Assembly: GCA_014058105.1 (NCBI GenBank)
Contig: JACGCM010002568.1
Location: forward strand, 1,488,001-1,552,000
DNA: 64,000 nt
Source of the DNA: Kingdonia uniflora
Taxonomy: Eukaryota; Streptophyta; Magnoliopsida; Ranunculales; Circaeasteraceae
Direction of reading: 5' to 3'
The notes below the pieces were generated by a model, which saw only the letters and a list, made by a program, of their open reading frames with translations, was not told the origin of the DNA and made no database searches. The translations under genes were made by a program, and so were the position numbers. This document shows positions 1-10,489 of the stretch, in pieces (within the stretch, counting starts at the first letter, position 1; each line of letters opens with the position of its first letter).

Positions 1-135
1 TGGTATCCATTCACCCCACGGAGAAAACATTACTTGATTACACTTGAATTCATTCATTTCTAAATTACATGGGGATTTAACTTCGGATTGTTCTTCTTTA
101 TTGCTTAGAAGTTTTTCATGCTCTATTTTACTCTA

Positions 136-348
136 CGTAGTTGGCAACTGAGTTACCTGAGTCCTTAATCTGGAGATAGATTGGGTCGTAGAAGTTTGAT
201 TCACCAATGTCTGTTGTTGGAATTGCATTATTTGTTGCTGAAATTGTACTGATTGTTGCATGAAAAGATTTAGGGTATCGTCTAAAGAAAGTTTGGGTGG
301 ATCGGGTGGGAACTGATTGGATGACTGGATAGACTGATGGGCCTGCAT
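136..348 (-). pseudogene. gag C-terminal remnant (Athila/Ogre type)
   Basis: A 71-codon minus-strand reading frame encodes a proline-rich start, a glutamine-rich stretch (repeats of FMQQ, FQQQ) and an end reading SISRLRTQVTQLP. Many Athila and Ogre gag proteins finish with a short helix of the form SIRxLExQVxQLA after a glutamine-rich linker, so this is read as the tail of such a gag. There is no capsid core or zinc knuckle nearby, so the gene is truncated. An overlapping frame at 128-460 shows no family features. Confidence 0.45.
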
Positions 349-1636
349 ATATGAATAAGATTGGAAAGGCTCTACGTATTGAGAATTTTAGGGATCCCAT
401 GATTGAAAATGATTTTAAGGTTGTTGCGGGATATTGAATTGTGAGCTGTAAGGATTCCAATGTTTTTGCATGTATGACATTTTAAAATAAAAGCAACACC
501 CAACGTAATAAACAACCAATCAAACTTAAACTCTAGCACATCAACATTTTTAGAAGTAATAATTAGGTCACCCCTATATTCTTCTATGTTCAAAATGAGT
601 GCGATGGCAAAAGGCATTGGTTCCTATACTCCCCGGCGTCACTATGCTAGTACCAGCTTAAAGTAGATGTTCAGTCATCACGCCTGAGCGAGTTACCTTA
701 TCGTACGTCAGCACTCGGAATGGTGACATCGTAAACCTACAACCAGTATTTTGCGACGATAGGCTGGGGCCGTATCCTGCGAACCCGTCTTTGTACCCCG
801 GTCTGGTACACCTATCCGTTGGGTGATGAAATCCCGCGGGAATCTTGCTACTCTTTTTTATTAACAGTTATTTTGAGGTCTGGAACATTCAATTTTCATG
901 TGATACGAATTTCTTCCTATCCCTAATGAGTGGTCCCACTTGTTGGAGAGCTTTTTGGGTGATGAAATCCCACAAATCTCTAACAGTTTTTACCTTTACT
1001 AATGTTGGAATGAAAAAGAATATTAAACACAGCAATAGGTCAACTCAACTACAGCAAATGTTTTATTAGAACAGCGTGTATTTGTACAGTCCACATGACT
1101 TTATATGTCCTAGTGCCAAGGCGGGGCAGATATGTACCCCTTCTAGATGTCAAGTTTTAAGAAGTACCAACCTACGGGAAGTGTTTCCCGGTGTAGCTGT
1201 GGCCGCCCCTTCACTTAGGGGGCGAAAGAAGGAAGTGCCCCTACACTTAGGGGGCATAAGAAGGATGGATTTGATGATGCTTTTAGTTTTGTGTATTGTC
1301 CATCTCGTTTCCAACTTTGTGACTATCCTGCAAAACAAGAAAAAAAGCATTAGTGAACTTGCGACAACAATATTAATTCAATTTCCAAGTTTATTGTAGT
1401 CTATGATGTCCTGATTTTCAAATGCGCATATCTTTCAGCTCGGCTGAGAGAGAGCATGAAATAATATCATTTTAGAAAGATAATTCAGAAGGAAAAAATA
1501 TTCAAGAATAAAGCTTTCTAGAATTTTGCATTCCTAATGCTCAAAACAAGTTATTAATAAACAGCGGCGTTCTTAATTAGACTATTTTTACTGTTGTTTC
1601 AATAGGCTGTAACACACAAACAACTAAACAAAAACT
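349..1636. other. Non-coding interior of the Athila-like element
   Basis: No protein in any frame resembles a known family. A GC-richer block near 610-840 differs in texture from the AT-rich surroundings. The phrase GGGTGATGAAATCCC occurs twice, near 820 and 957. At 1208-1265 a roughly 44-bp unit containing CACTTAGGGGGC is imperfectly repeated in tandem. On the minus strand the bases after the LTR end read AGTTTTTG, the usual lead-in to the primer-binding site of this lineage, but no intact TGGCGCC follows. Confidence 0.4.
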
Positions 1637-2746
1637 TGATCGATTATAAATCGACGTCTTAAAAGACCCGCAAGCGCACGGTGTACCATTAAGTACAAGG
1701 GTAAGCGGGGTCGTATCCCAAGAGACTTGTGGTGCGAATTATACTTTGAGCTACTAGTTTTATCCAATAACAATAAGTTTGCATAGGTTTTAAAATTGAA
1801 AAGATGAACAAAACAAATTACAAGATAAATTGAAGTGGAAACCAAGGCATCGATTCCACTCCAGCCTTTAAAACCCTTAGATAACATAAATAATTAAAGT
1901 AAATTACGAGTTTCCGTATCGCATATCCTTGGTCGGGCATATGCAATACATCAAAAAATACAAGAGATTTAGTAATTGAGAACTACCCATAAACCAACTT
2001 ACTCAACCATGGTCCGGTTGATAAGTATGGATTATGTTATCTTCTAAACTACCTTGTTATGGTCCAACAAGATGGTTACATAGATTCATTATTCCTCCTA
2101 ATCCTAGCTATAGTCAAGCATAGGAAGAAGAAATACGAATATATAAAATTTTGGGATAAAGAGAAGGTAATTACTCTAACTAAGCTGCACAATCTACACT
2201 AAAGCTACATTGGGTGGAGCTTCCTCTAGCCTTGGCTAAGAAGATTAACTACTCATCTCTTTGATCATTTCCATACTACTATTACTACGATAAAAGTAAA
2301 AGACAAGAAAATAAGAAGAACAAGAACATTATTGCTTATTGAACCTAAATATTTACACTCTCTAAGATAATCCTTCATGGGTAGAATTCTCCTCCTATTT
2401 ATAGAGTATAGGAAGGGTTACTAGATATCATCATTAATATAAAATCACCTAAATAATGCCTAAAATCATGCATAGATATTATAACTCATGAGAATAGTAT
2501 CTATATCTAATTTTCTTCAATGGGCTTCCATGTTTAGGTCGTTGGTTAACAACTTCAAATGAGAATCATTGTTGGAGTCCATCACCCTAGTTTTTCGTTA
2601 AAAACCGGAAAAATGTACGACTTGTTTATCATGTGACCGATTTCTGTAAATACAAACAAAAGAACTATTAGTGTCACATTTATTTAATAAATGACTAGGT
2701 AGATATAAATTTAGGAGTTGTACACGTAAATATTACGTGTCTATCA
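1637..2746 (-). repeat. 5' LTR of Athila-like element
   Basis: On the minus strand the block begins TGATAGACACG and ends TCGATCA, giving TGAT...ATCA inverted ends over 1110 bp. A TATA box (CTCTATAAATAGGAGG on the minus strand, near 2393-2408) precedes the inferred U5. U5 carries a GCAAGCGCACGG ... GTCGTATCCCA segment, which I recall as common near the end of Athila-type LTRs. The bases after the end, AGTTTTTG, fit the usual spacer before the primer-binding site. A partner LTR is not in the window, so the ends rest on motif reading only. Confidence 0.5.
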
Positions 2747-2905
2747 TGTTGCATAATACGTAACCACGAATCACACAAGCAACATCCACCTGCATCTTTG
2801 TCCATTAGACATAACGCCCAAATTTAGAAGAGTCTTCTCAACCCCAAAATGACTTGCCACCCGGGAACAATTTGCCTCTCGAATCCGCTATAAACAGTCT
2901 CCACC
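2747..2905 (-). pseudogene. Integrase zinc-binding (H2C2) remnant of element A
   Basis: Reading the minus strand below 2906 gives HFGVEKTLLNLGV followed after a shift by WTKMQVDVACVIRGYVLC. These match the gypsy integrase N-terminal pattern in which HFG precedes a tryptophan-rich stretch and a final CxxC. No integrase core follows, because the Athila-like LTR starts at 2746. The reading needs at least one frameshift. Confidence 0.5.
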
Positions 2906-3692
2906 CTAAGGAATGGATAGTAGACTGCCCCTGTAAATAAAACCATCCTTCAGAACATACTCGCATGTCTTGCCCTGCAGCAGCTTCTCATGAATCACAC
3001 TGAGCTCGTCATCATTATACCTTGTAACAGACTTAGAAGGAACAATCGGCTGGATCTGCATAGTTAGCAACATAGCAGAAATAGTCGGTAATGGGGGTCG
3101 AGATAACATATCAGCCATCTTGTTGTCCACTCCTTTCTTATACTTGATCCATAAGGTAAACTGCTGAAGGTACGACAACTACTTCATATGGCGATTTTGC
3201 TGAAGCTTGGACTACGTAGATATAAACTGTAGCGGTTTGTGATCGGAATGTACCACAACCTCCTTCCCCAATAAGTAACTCCATCAATGCTTAACTGATT
3301 GATTTAGCGCGTAGAACTCCTTATCGTAGGTAGGATAGTTGCGTACTACTCCTGTAAACATCTCATAATGGTTAGAAACCGGCTCCTCTTCCTGTAAAAG
3401 TATTGCCCCCAATGCATAGTTTGACGCATTTATCTCGACCTTAAAAGACCGCTATAAATTGGGCAATGCTAACACTGGTGCATCCATAATCTTCCACTAA
3501 AGTCTTCTCATGGTGCTCTTCCCACATAAACTGTACACCAGTCTTTGTCAAAGAATGCGATGGTATGGCAATTTGTGAAAAATGCTAAATAAATTTCCGT
3601 AAATACTGACAAGAACCAATAAAACTCCTCACTTCCGCCACTGTATGGGGTCTTGGCCAATAAGTAATGACCAAGAACTTCTCTGGATCGAC
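2906..3692 (-). pseudogene. RNase H region remnant of element A
   Basis: Minus-strand fragments with stops and frame changes between RT and integrase. An intact 90-codon piece (2906-3178) includes the phrase YKKGVDNKMADMLSRPP. This is the end of a gypsy RNase H domain, where the tribe-wide motif is N..ADALSRRP. The same piece is recognisable in element B at 58669-58890. Upstream parts ([15 protein letters not shown] near 3600) belong to the RT-RNase H connection. Confidence 0.65.
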
Positions 3693-4376
3693 CTAAAGAT
3701 CGCCGCCACCAATAATAAAACCCAAATAGACTAATTCCCATTTCCCAAACTCGCAATTCTTCCCGTTCAGAAAAAACTGTTGTGATCGCAACATGCCCAA
3801 CACTTTGCCTAAATGCTCAAGATACTCCTCCCATGTACGACTATATATCAAGATATCATCCAAATAAACAATCACAAAATCATCAATAAACGCATGAAGT
3901 ACCTCATTCATTAGTCGCATAAATGATGCCGAAGCAATGCATAACCCAAAAGGCATCACTAACCATTCAAATAAGCCCTGTTTGGTTTTGAACCCTGTCT
4001 TCCAAGTATCCTCCTCCCGGATTCGAACTTGTTGGTAACCCGACTTAAGATCCAACTTTGTGAAAAACTGAGTCGTCTACAACTCATCCAAAAGCTCGTC
4101 AATCCGTGGAAGTGGATAACTATTCTTCACCGTGATCTTGTTTAACGCCTGATAATCTACAGACATCCTCCAAGACCCATCCTTCTTCGGCACCAGTAAC
4201 ACCGGCAAACCACAAGGTGAGTAACTTGGATTAATAACTCCTTGATCCAGGAGTTCATGTACCTTTTTCTTGATCTCATCAGACTCTGTAACAGAAGTTC
4301 GATATAACCCAATATTAAGTAGCGGCTCACCATTCACCAAGGTGAAATCATGTTCCACATCCCTCTTGCGTGACAT
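3693..4376 (-). pseudogene. Reverse transcriptase of element A, interrupted
   Basis: Copies element RNA into cDNA in the family. The minus-strand frame shows the gypsy RT blocks in order: [54 protein letters not shown] and the catalytic VYLDDILIYS, so the catalytic aspartates are present. A TAG stop near 4075, between [13 protein letters not shown] and the DLKSGY block, splits the gene. Another stop follows the GGGDL end at 3693. The sequence type is that of plant chromovirus-like gypsy elements; the exact clade is not determined. Confidence 0.85.
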
Positions 4377-4487
4377 CCCTTATATGCTCATAAACAAGTC
4401 TTCATACTCCTCTTGTAACTTCCCTATAACAGTTTGTTGCTTAGGAGACATTGCCAAAGTAGACAATACTGTAGCTGACGGACCCTC

Positions 4488-4928
4488 TTAAACCTGTTGC
4501 ACCAACAACAAGAAAAAAATTCCACTAGCATTAAACAACCTTTTCTCTTGAGTCCCTGTTACCAAATTACTAGTAGTAATATGTTCCTTGCACCCATTAA
4601 TATGAAACTCGGTCTCATCCTTCACCAAGCGATACTTGCGTGCACGACGGTAAAGGATTGCAACTCGGTCCCAAAGATAAGGGCCACCCGAGATTACTTG
4701 ACACCCGTCCAACGAAACCACCTCACATGTCACTTCGTCAATAAACTTCTCAGTAATCGCAAACTTGAACGTAAACTGCTTATTGATCGACAACTCCGCG
4801 TCTTTTTGAATCCAACCCAAACAACACGGCTTTGGATGGGCCATAGTAGCCAAACCCATCTTCTTCACCACCGCCTCAAAAATTAAATTCTTATGACTGC
4901 CTGGACCCATGATGGCCTCGACTAAGAT
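4488..4928 (-). pseudogene. Retroviral-type aspartic protease of element A, active site changed
   Basis: Minus-strand 140-codon frame with the plant gypsy protease pattern: PGSHKNLI in place of DPGSQKNLI, then KMGL, GWIQKD, FAITEKFIDEVTCEVV and GGPYLWDR. Element B has DPGSQ at the equivalent site, so the catalytic aspartate has become glycine here (GPGS). The protease would be inactive. It lies directly downstream of gag, in the usual order. Confidence 0.75.
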
Positions 4929-6145
4929 CTACTTCACCTGAATGTTGACAAAGAAAAGCTCTTCCCTACTCGCCTCGTCGATAGCTAGAGGTTGCTTGAA
5001 CATTAGAGTAAGCTTAGGATTTGGCTTATCTAAATCTGGAAGATCCACAATCCCTGTGGCTAGTGCAGGTTTCTCTTTCTTGCCCTTCTCTTCCTTCGGC
5101 CAAAGCTCCGGGTGAAGTTTCCAACATCTATCAAAATTGTGCCCATTAGCCTTATAATGACTACAGATAGTCCCTTTAAATGAAGGCCCCTCTTCTTTGG
5201 GCTCCCCTTTCTGATCAAACTTCCAATTAGCCTTGTACCCAGACTTGTTCTTGTCGCTCTTCAAGTACTTGCCCTCAATGGCAATTGCTTTAGCGGTAGC
5301 ATCTTCGATATTTTCCACATTGAAGAGCTTTAATTCTCTTCGAATGGACTTCGTCAAGCCCCCCGTATACTTCATGAATACATCGAACTCCTTCACGTCA
5401 ATATCCAAAACCAATACTTGGTTATAAAACTCCTTTGTGAATTGTTACACGGATTGCACAAACTATTGGCGTAAGTTGTGCCATTTTACCATTGCTCCTG
5501 TTCATACCGAGTTGGATAGAATTGCTTCCTCACCAAGACCGTGAATTCTTTCCAACTCAGACTTCCGACATCATGTTGTTTCCGATAGGATTTCCACCAC
5601 GTTAGTGAGTGACTTGTAAATTTCAAAGAAGAGAAGCAAATCTTCTGAGCGTTTGAATATTCATCAATAGAAAAATAGGTCTCCTACCTATTTTGCCAAT
5701 TATACAATTTCTTGGCATCGACCAAACCATCGAATACCAGAATCTTAATCTTAAAACCAATACGAAGATTACGCATAGGATTCAATGACTTACCAAAACC
5801 TGGGCGCTCCTTCACGGTATCGGCATCAATAGAATCACTGGCTATCCCCGCATTGTCGATGTCTCCATCCCCCTCTAAAACCACTTTTCTCCTCGAGCGG
5901 CCTCCCCGTGTCACCGAATTGGAAGCCTTCGCATGGTTTGTGAGACGCAATTGGTTGGCCAACTCCCCTACAGTAGAAGTTAGGTCAGAAACTGTCATTT
6001 CCAAAACTGTGAGTCGATCGTTGGTCTCGTCCATCTCCAAATCGTCCTTCTTCTTCAAATTAGGTTTGCGATGTATTGTCAACGGACTCACTAGCTTCTC
6101 CTTCGTTTGCTTGAGACGGTCACATGTCAGGACCATAAACCACAA
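4929..6145 (-). pseudogene. gag of element A with altered zinc knuckle
   Basis: Gag packages the element RNA. The N-terminal part starts near 6145. A capsid (retrotransposon gag) segment follows (LTWWKSYRKQHDVGSL..., near 5550-5600), and a CCHC-type knuckle sits near 5130-5175, followed by WKLHPEL. The knuckle reads CSHYKANGHNFDRC: the second cysteine of CX2CX4HX4C is tyrosine. Stops occur near 5685, 5506 and 5444. Coding proceeds toward protease at 4928. Confidence 0.75.
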
Positions 6146-6174
6146 TCAACCCTCGAAGATCCTAACTAGAAAAT

Positions 6175-6182
6175 TGATACCA
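6175..6182 (-). promoter_or_regulatory. Primer-binding site of element A (tRNA-iMet type)
   Basis: On the minus strand, immediately downstream of the 5' LTR, the sequence reads TGGTATCAATTTTC. Its first eight bases match the 3' end complement of plant initiator tRNA-Met. Element B has TAGTATCAATTTTC at the same place. Confidence 0.7.
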
Positions 6183-6743
6183 CTTAATCCACAATACGAT
6201 TGAGAAGCTTTTAGTTAGTAAAGAAACACGAAGAACACCGATTAGTTTGGAAAAATAGTAAATCGATTACTTAAACTTAAAGTAATTACAATAAAAACTC
6301 TTAAACCCTAGGCTTCTCTCAGAACTCTCTTCAGATCTAACATAACCTAGAAAATAACCTAAGTTCCATTTATATACTAGGGAACTCAAAAAATCATAAA
6401 AGAATGGATCCCGAGGAAAACCAACGTCTGAGATTTCAAAGCACCGCCAGAGTCATTCGAACAAACTAGGGAGTCGTTCGAACAACTTTACGACTAATTG
6501 GTCTAAACCCTAGAAAAGTTGCCTAGTTGTTCGAACGAAACCAAACTCGTTTAAACGAAAATATGGCTCTGGGCCAAAATTCAAGGGGACATGTCAACTC
6601 GTTCGAACGACAATCAAAGTCGTTCAAACAAAATATGGCTGGGCCAAAATTCCAGAGGACATGTCAACTCATTCGAACGACACTCAACTTCGTTCGAACG
6701 ACTTTGAAAAATCTTCAAAAAAATACTAGATCCTCCTGGATCA
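6183..6743 (-). repeat. 5' LTR of element A, with TTCGAACGA palindrome array
   Basis: On the minus strand it starts TGATCCAGGAGGATC and ends near GTGGATTAAG next to the PBS. It aligns along its whole length with both LTRs of element B. The U3 part (about 6450-6705) has at least seven copies or near copies of the palindrome TCGTTCGAACGA. A TATA box (TATATAAA, 6369-6376 on the minus strand) lies downstream of the array. The 3' LTR is not in the window. Confidence 0.8.
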
Positions 6744-7215
6744 GTTGCCCCCAAATATTTTAGCTGTTCTGGCTTTGCTATAATTACAGAAGTTGAGTAT
6801 ATCGTATATTTCAAGGTTATCCTGTATTTTTGTGTATTCTGACAGAGCTATCCCTGCATCTTTAGTAATTCCTCCTAGATTATCTCCAGTGTCGATCAAT
6901 ACTTGCGAATATGGTGCTTTGTACTTGCAAATATGATCCCAAATGTTGAAAAAATTTGAACCATTATAGGCTTCTATCCAATAATACTGTATCCTAAATT
7001 TTAAGAATAGATGCACGCTTATGTAATTGGCACGACAAAAATTAGAATATTATCCCTAGAACTTGTTAAATAAAATTTCCTTAGCCAGCTTCAGTCGAAA
7101 ACCCTAGTAGTAGTAGTCTGGCAAGAATCATGTGTTACCTTTGTCTTTTTCCATAGCCAGCTTTCACTTCCATCGTCTCTTTTGTAATAGAGTGGTGTGC
7201 TGCTACTAGAGAGGG
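6744..7215. other. Unassigned DNA between elements A and E1
   Basis: No recognised gene. A 91-codon minus-strand reading frame (6741-7016) has no family match I can recognise and is probably chance. The stretch 7211-7215 is the left target-site duplication GAGGG of element E1. The sequence that follows it in an unoccupied site resumes at 19591. Confidence 0.4.
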
Positions 7216-7912
7216 TGTGGTAGCCTACTCGCAGCCTTCGACCTCCACACTCGAAGTCCACTTCGCATCCTACTTGAACATATCGAAGACTATTTCAATT
7301 CAGAATCAAGCCCCTCAAGAAACTCTTGTAGTCAAAGCCTCGACAACAGATAAACCTTCGAGAATGGATCAACACATAATAGCAGATAAACCTTCGAGAA
7401 CGGAACAACACATAATTTCAGATACCCTTCGACTGAACGTTCGAATAGCAGAAGTGTGATGGGACTAGCAGTCAGCTCAAACGGATTGGACGGCGCATTA
7501 ATTGGTCTCTCAGCTACAGTGACAGGGATATCTGTAATAAATGCCACCGCCGGAAAACCTGGACAGTAATCATGTAGCCTGGCCAACTCTTGGTGACTCA
7601 GCCTCTTATGTCTCTATAGATAAGAGAGAGGGGAAACCAAGAGGGGGTTAGAAAAATCTACACCAAACCCTATGCTTTTTTCCTTCGACCACTTGCAAAC
7701 TGTATTCAATCTGTATTATTACTCATCAGTAATAAAATTACAGTTCAAAAATCCTCATAAGAGGTCGTAGAGAGTCACATTCGGGCCTCAACGCAAGTAT
7801 TTATCTATAATAAATCTCTTTTTAGGCCATATACTTGTACATCTTTGATGAGAGGTTGACCTCCGTGTTGTAAGAGCCATCTTCACTTCACAACGAAGAT
7901 CAGGCCCCTACA
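7216..7912 (+). repeat. 5' LTR of E1
   Basis: Same length as the 3' LTR, with TGTGG...CTACA ends. The TATA box found in the 3' LTR (TATAAATA at 19288) is TATAGATA here (7615-7622), so this copy's promoter is probably weakened. The LTR is rich in CTTCGA. It is followed after two bases by the primer-binding site. Confidence 0.92.
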
Positions 7913-7913
7913 A

Positions 7914-9263
7914 TTGGCACCGTCTGTGCTTCCCACACTATTAGTTACCTCATCTTTGTTACCTTCCTTTCTTTCCTACCATTTACCGCTCATTTTCAAT
8001 AGCCTTTCCCGCCGTGCCAACTCAACTCAGGGAGGCAACTCCATTGACGGAGTCGCCGCTCAAGTCACTTTACTATCTCAGCAAATTGCTCAAGCTGAAG
8101 AGCGCCATCAGCATCAACTCACCCAGGAAGGAGAAAACCACCACCAGGCGTTGGAAACTGAACAGAATCGCCGGGTAGACGATGAAAATCAATAGAATCG
8201 AGCAATCGACGAGCTACGCAACATAGTCCGTGAACTTCAACGGTTAGAGCCCTTGGAACCCACCCGTCAGTCCCAGGTAACGGATCAATCGTGCATATCT
8301 GCTCACGCCCACCTTGGACCCTCAACAAACCTCGAGTTACCCCCAGCTCCCATTGGTGCCAAAGTTATTTCCCGTACTATTCCCCCCACTGGCTCTATCC
8401 ACCTCAGAATCTACCCAACTGAAGACTTTTCTGACTCTACCCTCTATATATCAAGATACCCTCGGCCTGTCAAAGACCGACTCGGCGAGCATCGTCCCGC
8501 TCGAGACCGAATCGGGGAGCGCAGTGCTGAATATATACCATACATTCGACCCTGTAACCATCGACATCACCAATCTTCCCCACCTGCATATGTCACACAA
8601 CAAGACTTCGACCACAAGATACAACCCACTATACACGTCAGCGCAAGCCCAGCCTTAAACTCATGGAACCGTCTCAACAACCCCATTTGTGCCACCCGAC
8701 TCGCCATCGACATACCTCCCAATTTCTGGGCCCCCAAGCACAACAAATATCGCAACACAGACCCCAAAACCCACATTTTTGAATTTCAAAACTCACTAAG
8801 CCTTTACTCTACTGCCGACTACCTGTTATGTCAACTTTTCCCAACTAGCCTCACTAAAAACACACTTTAATGGTATCACAATCTCCCAAATGTCTCGATA
8901 CGAAGCTTCGAGCAACTCACACACCTCTTTATCGCCCAGTTTGCCATTAACAAAGATAGAGAAGTCAGAGTTGACATATTATTTAATTTTAGAAAGTCAG
9001 GTACAGAGACCCTCGAAGCCTTCACAAAGCGATTCCTCGATGAGTCACGGAAAATAGAGAACCTCGACTATGCAAATGCTATCCTTGCATATTCAAAAGC
9101 TCTGCCTGATCATAGTTGAGTAAAAGAGCACTTCATCCTCCATAAGCCCCTGACACTCGAAGAGATGCTTTCGAAGGTCAACGGCTATATCGACCTCGAA
9201 AGACTCCAAGAATCCTGCAAACATACCCAACCTTTGAACACTACCCACTTCAACAAACCGTGA
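7914..9263 (+). pseudogene. gag of E1, with stops
   Basis: One frame is readable from the PBS to 9263, with stops at 8193, 8868 and near 9118. An N-terminal coiled-coil-like part (LLSQQIAQAEERHQHQL) is followed by a linker. The retrotransposon gag domain follows: IPPNFWAPKHNKYRNTDP, SIRSFEQLTHLFIAQFA, and RKSGTETLEAFTKRF. These are standard plant gypsy gag blocks. The corresponding ATG of E2 (26532) is not present in E1. There is no clear zinc knuckle. The order and spacing to protease match E2. Confidence 0.8.
7915..7929 (+). promoter_or_regulatory. Primer-binding site of E1
   Basis: TGGCACCGTCTGTGC lies just after the 5' LTR. Element E2 has TGGCGCCGTCTGTGC at the same place (26452), the form usual in Tat-type elements, so E1 carries one change. 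The priming tRNA is not assigned with confidence. Confidence 0.65.
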
Positions 9264-9485
9264 CAACATTCACATCCCACTCTACTACCCTTGATCGCTC
9301 CCGTCTTACAGGAGACTGAGAGCCGCAAATGCCCTTATACCGACAGTAGTGTTGAAGCTCGCAAGAAGCGTAAAGCCTGTCTTGCCAACACTCACTATCC
9401 CCCACAGTACCCTCTTACCGCACATCTAGACAGACCTCATATGGCGCATCCCCCTCCCAATTGAAGTTAGACCTGGGGAGCCTTA

Positions 9486-10231
9486 TTGCACCAATCACAA
9501 ATACAATTGTCACCATATGAACAAATGCTTCGCCCTCCAATGTTCTCTCGAACTCATCCTCCGAGCAGAACGTCTGTACCAGTACGTTACCGACCTTCCC
9601 ATGGGTCTTACCTTCAATCCCTCTCCACCCCTACTGCTGACCCAGCCGTGGTACATATCTACCGATCATATTTCATTGAAATCAACAATATAGACAGTGG
9701 TCATTCGTTTAGCAAACGAAAGCGCATTGGCGAATGTTACCAACTTTCTTACCAGGAAAAATTCCCTACCCTACTGCCAGAATGTAGCCGTCACCCTTGT
9801 CTCGAGGGCATTTCTTTCATCAATTGTGACACGTCACATGTCCGTTTCCCTCATTCCGATCCTCTGGTCATTATGATTAAGATTGAGAACATTGTCCTTC
9901 ATACAATGCTCATCGACACAGGAAGTGCAGCTGACATCCTATTTCTACCCACCGTCGAAAAAATATAGAAAACTGAATTCATTACCCTAGCCAACGTTGA
10001 GTTAAAAGGATTCAACGGGACTATCGAAGTCACCGTCGGTCCTATCGGCCTACCTGTCACCACAGGACCCTTCACCCTTCAAACCAGCTTCCTTGTCATC
10101 GACAAGAAATCTGAATACCTCGGTATCCTCGGCCGGGACTGGCTCCATGTTACGCGAGCTATACCCTTGACCTATTTCCTAACCCTTCGTTTTGCAACTC
10201 CCGAGGGTACGTGGAACCTTAAAGGATCTTA
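9486..10231 (+). pseudogene. Aspartic protease of E1
   Basis: The active site reads LIDTGSAADIL, with the catalytic D-T-G-S intact. It is preceded by the HSDPLVIMIKI strand and followed by the flap-side GILGRDWLH motif. One in-frame stop (near 9967) follows PTVEKI, and the frame closes at 10229-10231. In the family this enzyme cuts the gag-pol precursor. E2 has the same gene at 28030-28860. Confidence 0.8.
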
Positions 10232-10489
10232 ACGTCTCACCCGCTCATGCGAGCACCCAGGAATTGACCAGACCAGAAAACTTGTCAGACGCCCATAGCA
10301 ATCACTGCACCTTTCTATCCCTTCGACTACGACAGATGTCACCTCATATCGAACCTACCGTTTATATCAAACTTGACGGCCCTGGTTGAGGAACATTCAT
10401 TGGAACTTTTCTCAGCGAGGCCGAACGCCTCAAGCTTACAGATTTCCTTTGAGCAAACACGGACATCTTTGCTTGGACATTTCAGGAGA

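Larger units (their letters stand above)
1..2746 (-). mobile_element. Athila-like Ty3/gypsy element, partial, inserted in element A
   Basis: Minus-strand LTR element whose 5' LTR (1637-2746) abuts the integrase remnant of element A, so it probably inserted there. After the LTR the internal region runs off the left edge of the window. The only recognisable protein is a gag C-terminal remnant (136-348). That is too close to the LTR for a complete gag, so internal DNA has been lost. The Athila label is an inference from the LTR signature and the glutamine-rich gag tail. No target-site duplication can be checked because the other end is outside the window. Confidence 0.5.
2747..6743 (-). mobile_element. 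Ty3/gypsy element A, broken
   Basis: Minus-strand element with, in transcription order, 5' LTR (6743-6183), PBS, gag, protease, RT, RNase H and the start of integrase. RT before integrase is the Ty3/gypsy order. Integrase stops at 2747, where the Athila-like LTR begins, so the 3' half is missing or lies beyond the window. All genes carry stops and frameshifts. Element B (25623-59548) belongs to the same family: gag, protease, LTR and PBS all match. Confidence 0.85.

Noticed and set aside
128..460. 110-codon minus-strand ORF overlapping the gag remnant
   Set aside because: Different frame from the gag-like 71-codon ORF and no family features; a shadow frame.
845..1399. Two plus-strand ORFs (74 and 107 codons)
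   Set aside because: Composition is that of translated AT-rich or repeat DNA; no motif, and they lie inside the Athila-like element.
8314..8658. 114-codon plus-strand ORF inside E1 gag
   Set aside because: Out of frame with the gag that E1 and E2 share; the same region of gag reads openly in frame 8253-8870.
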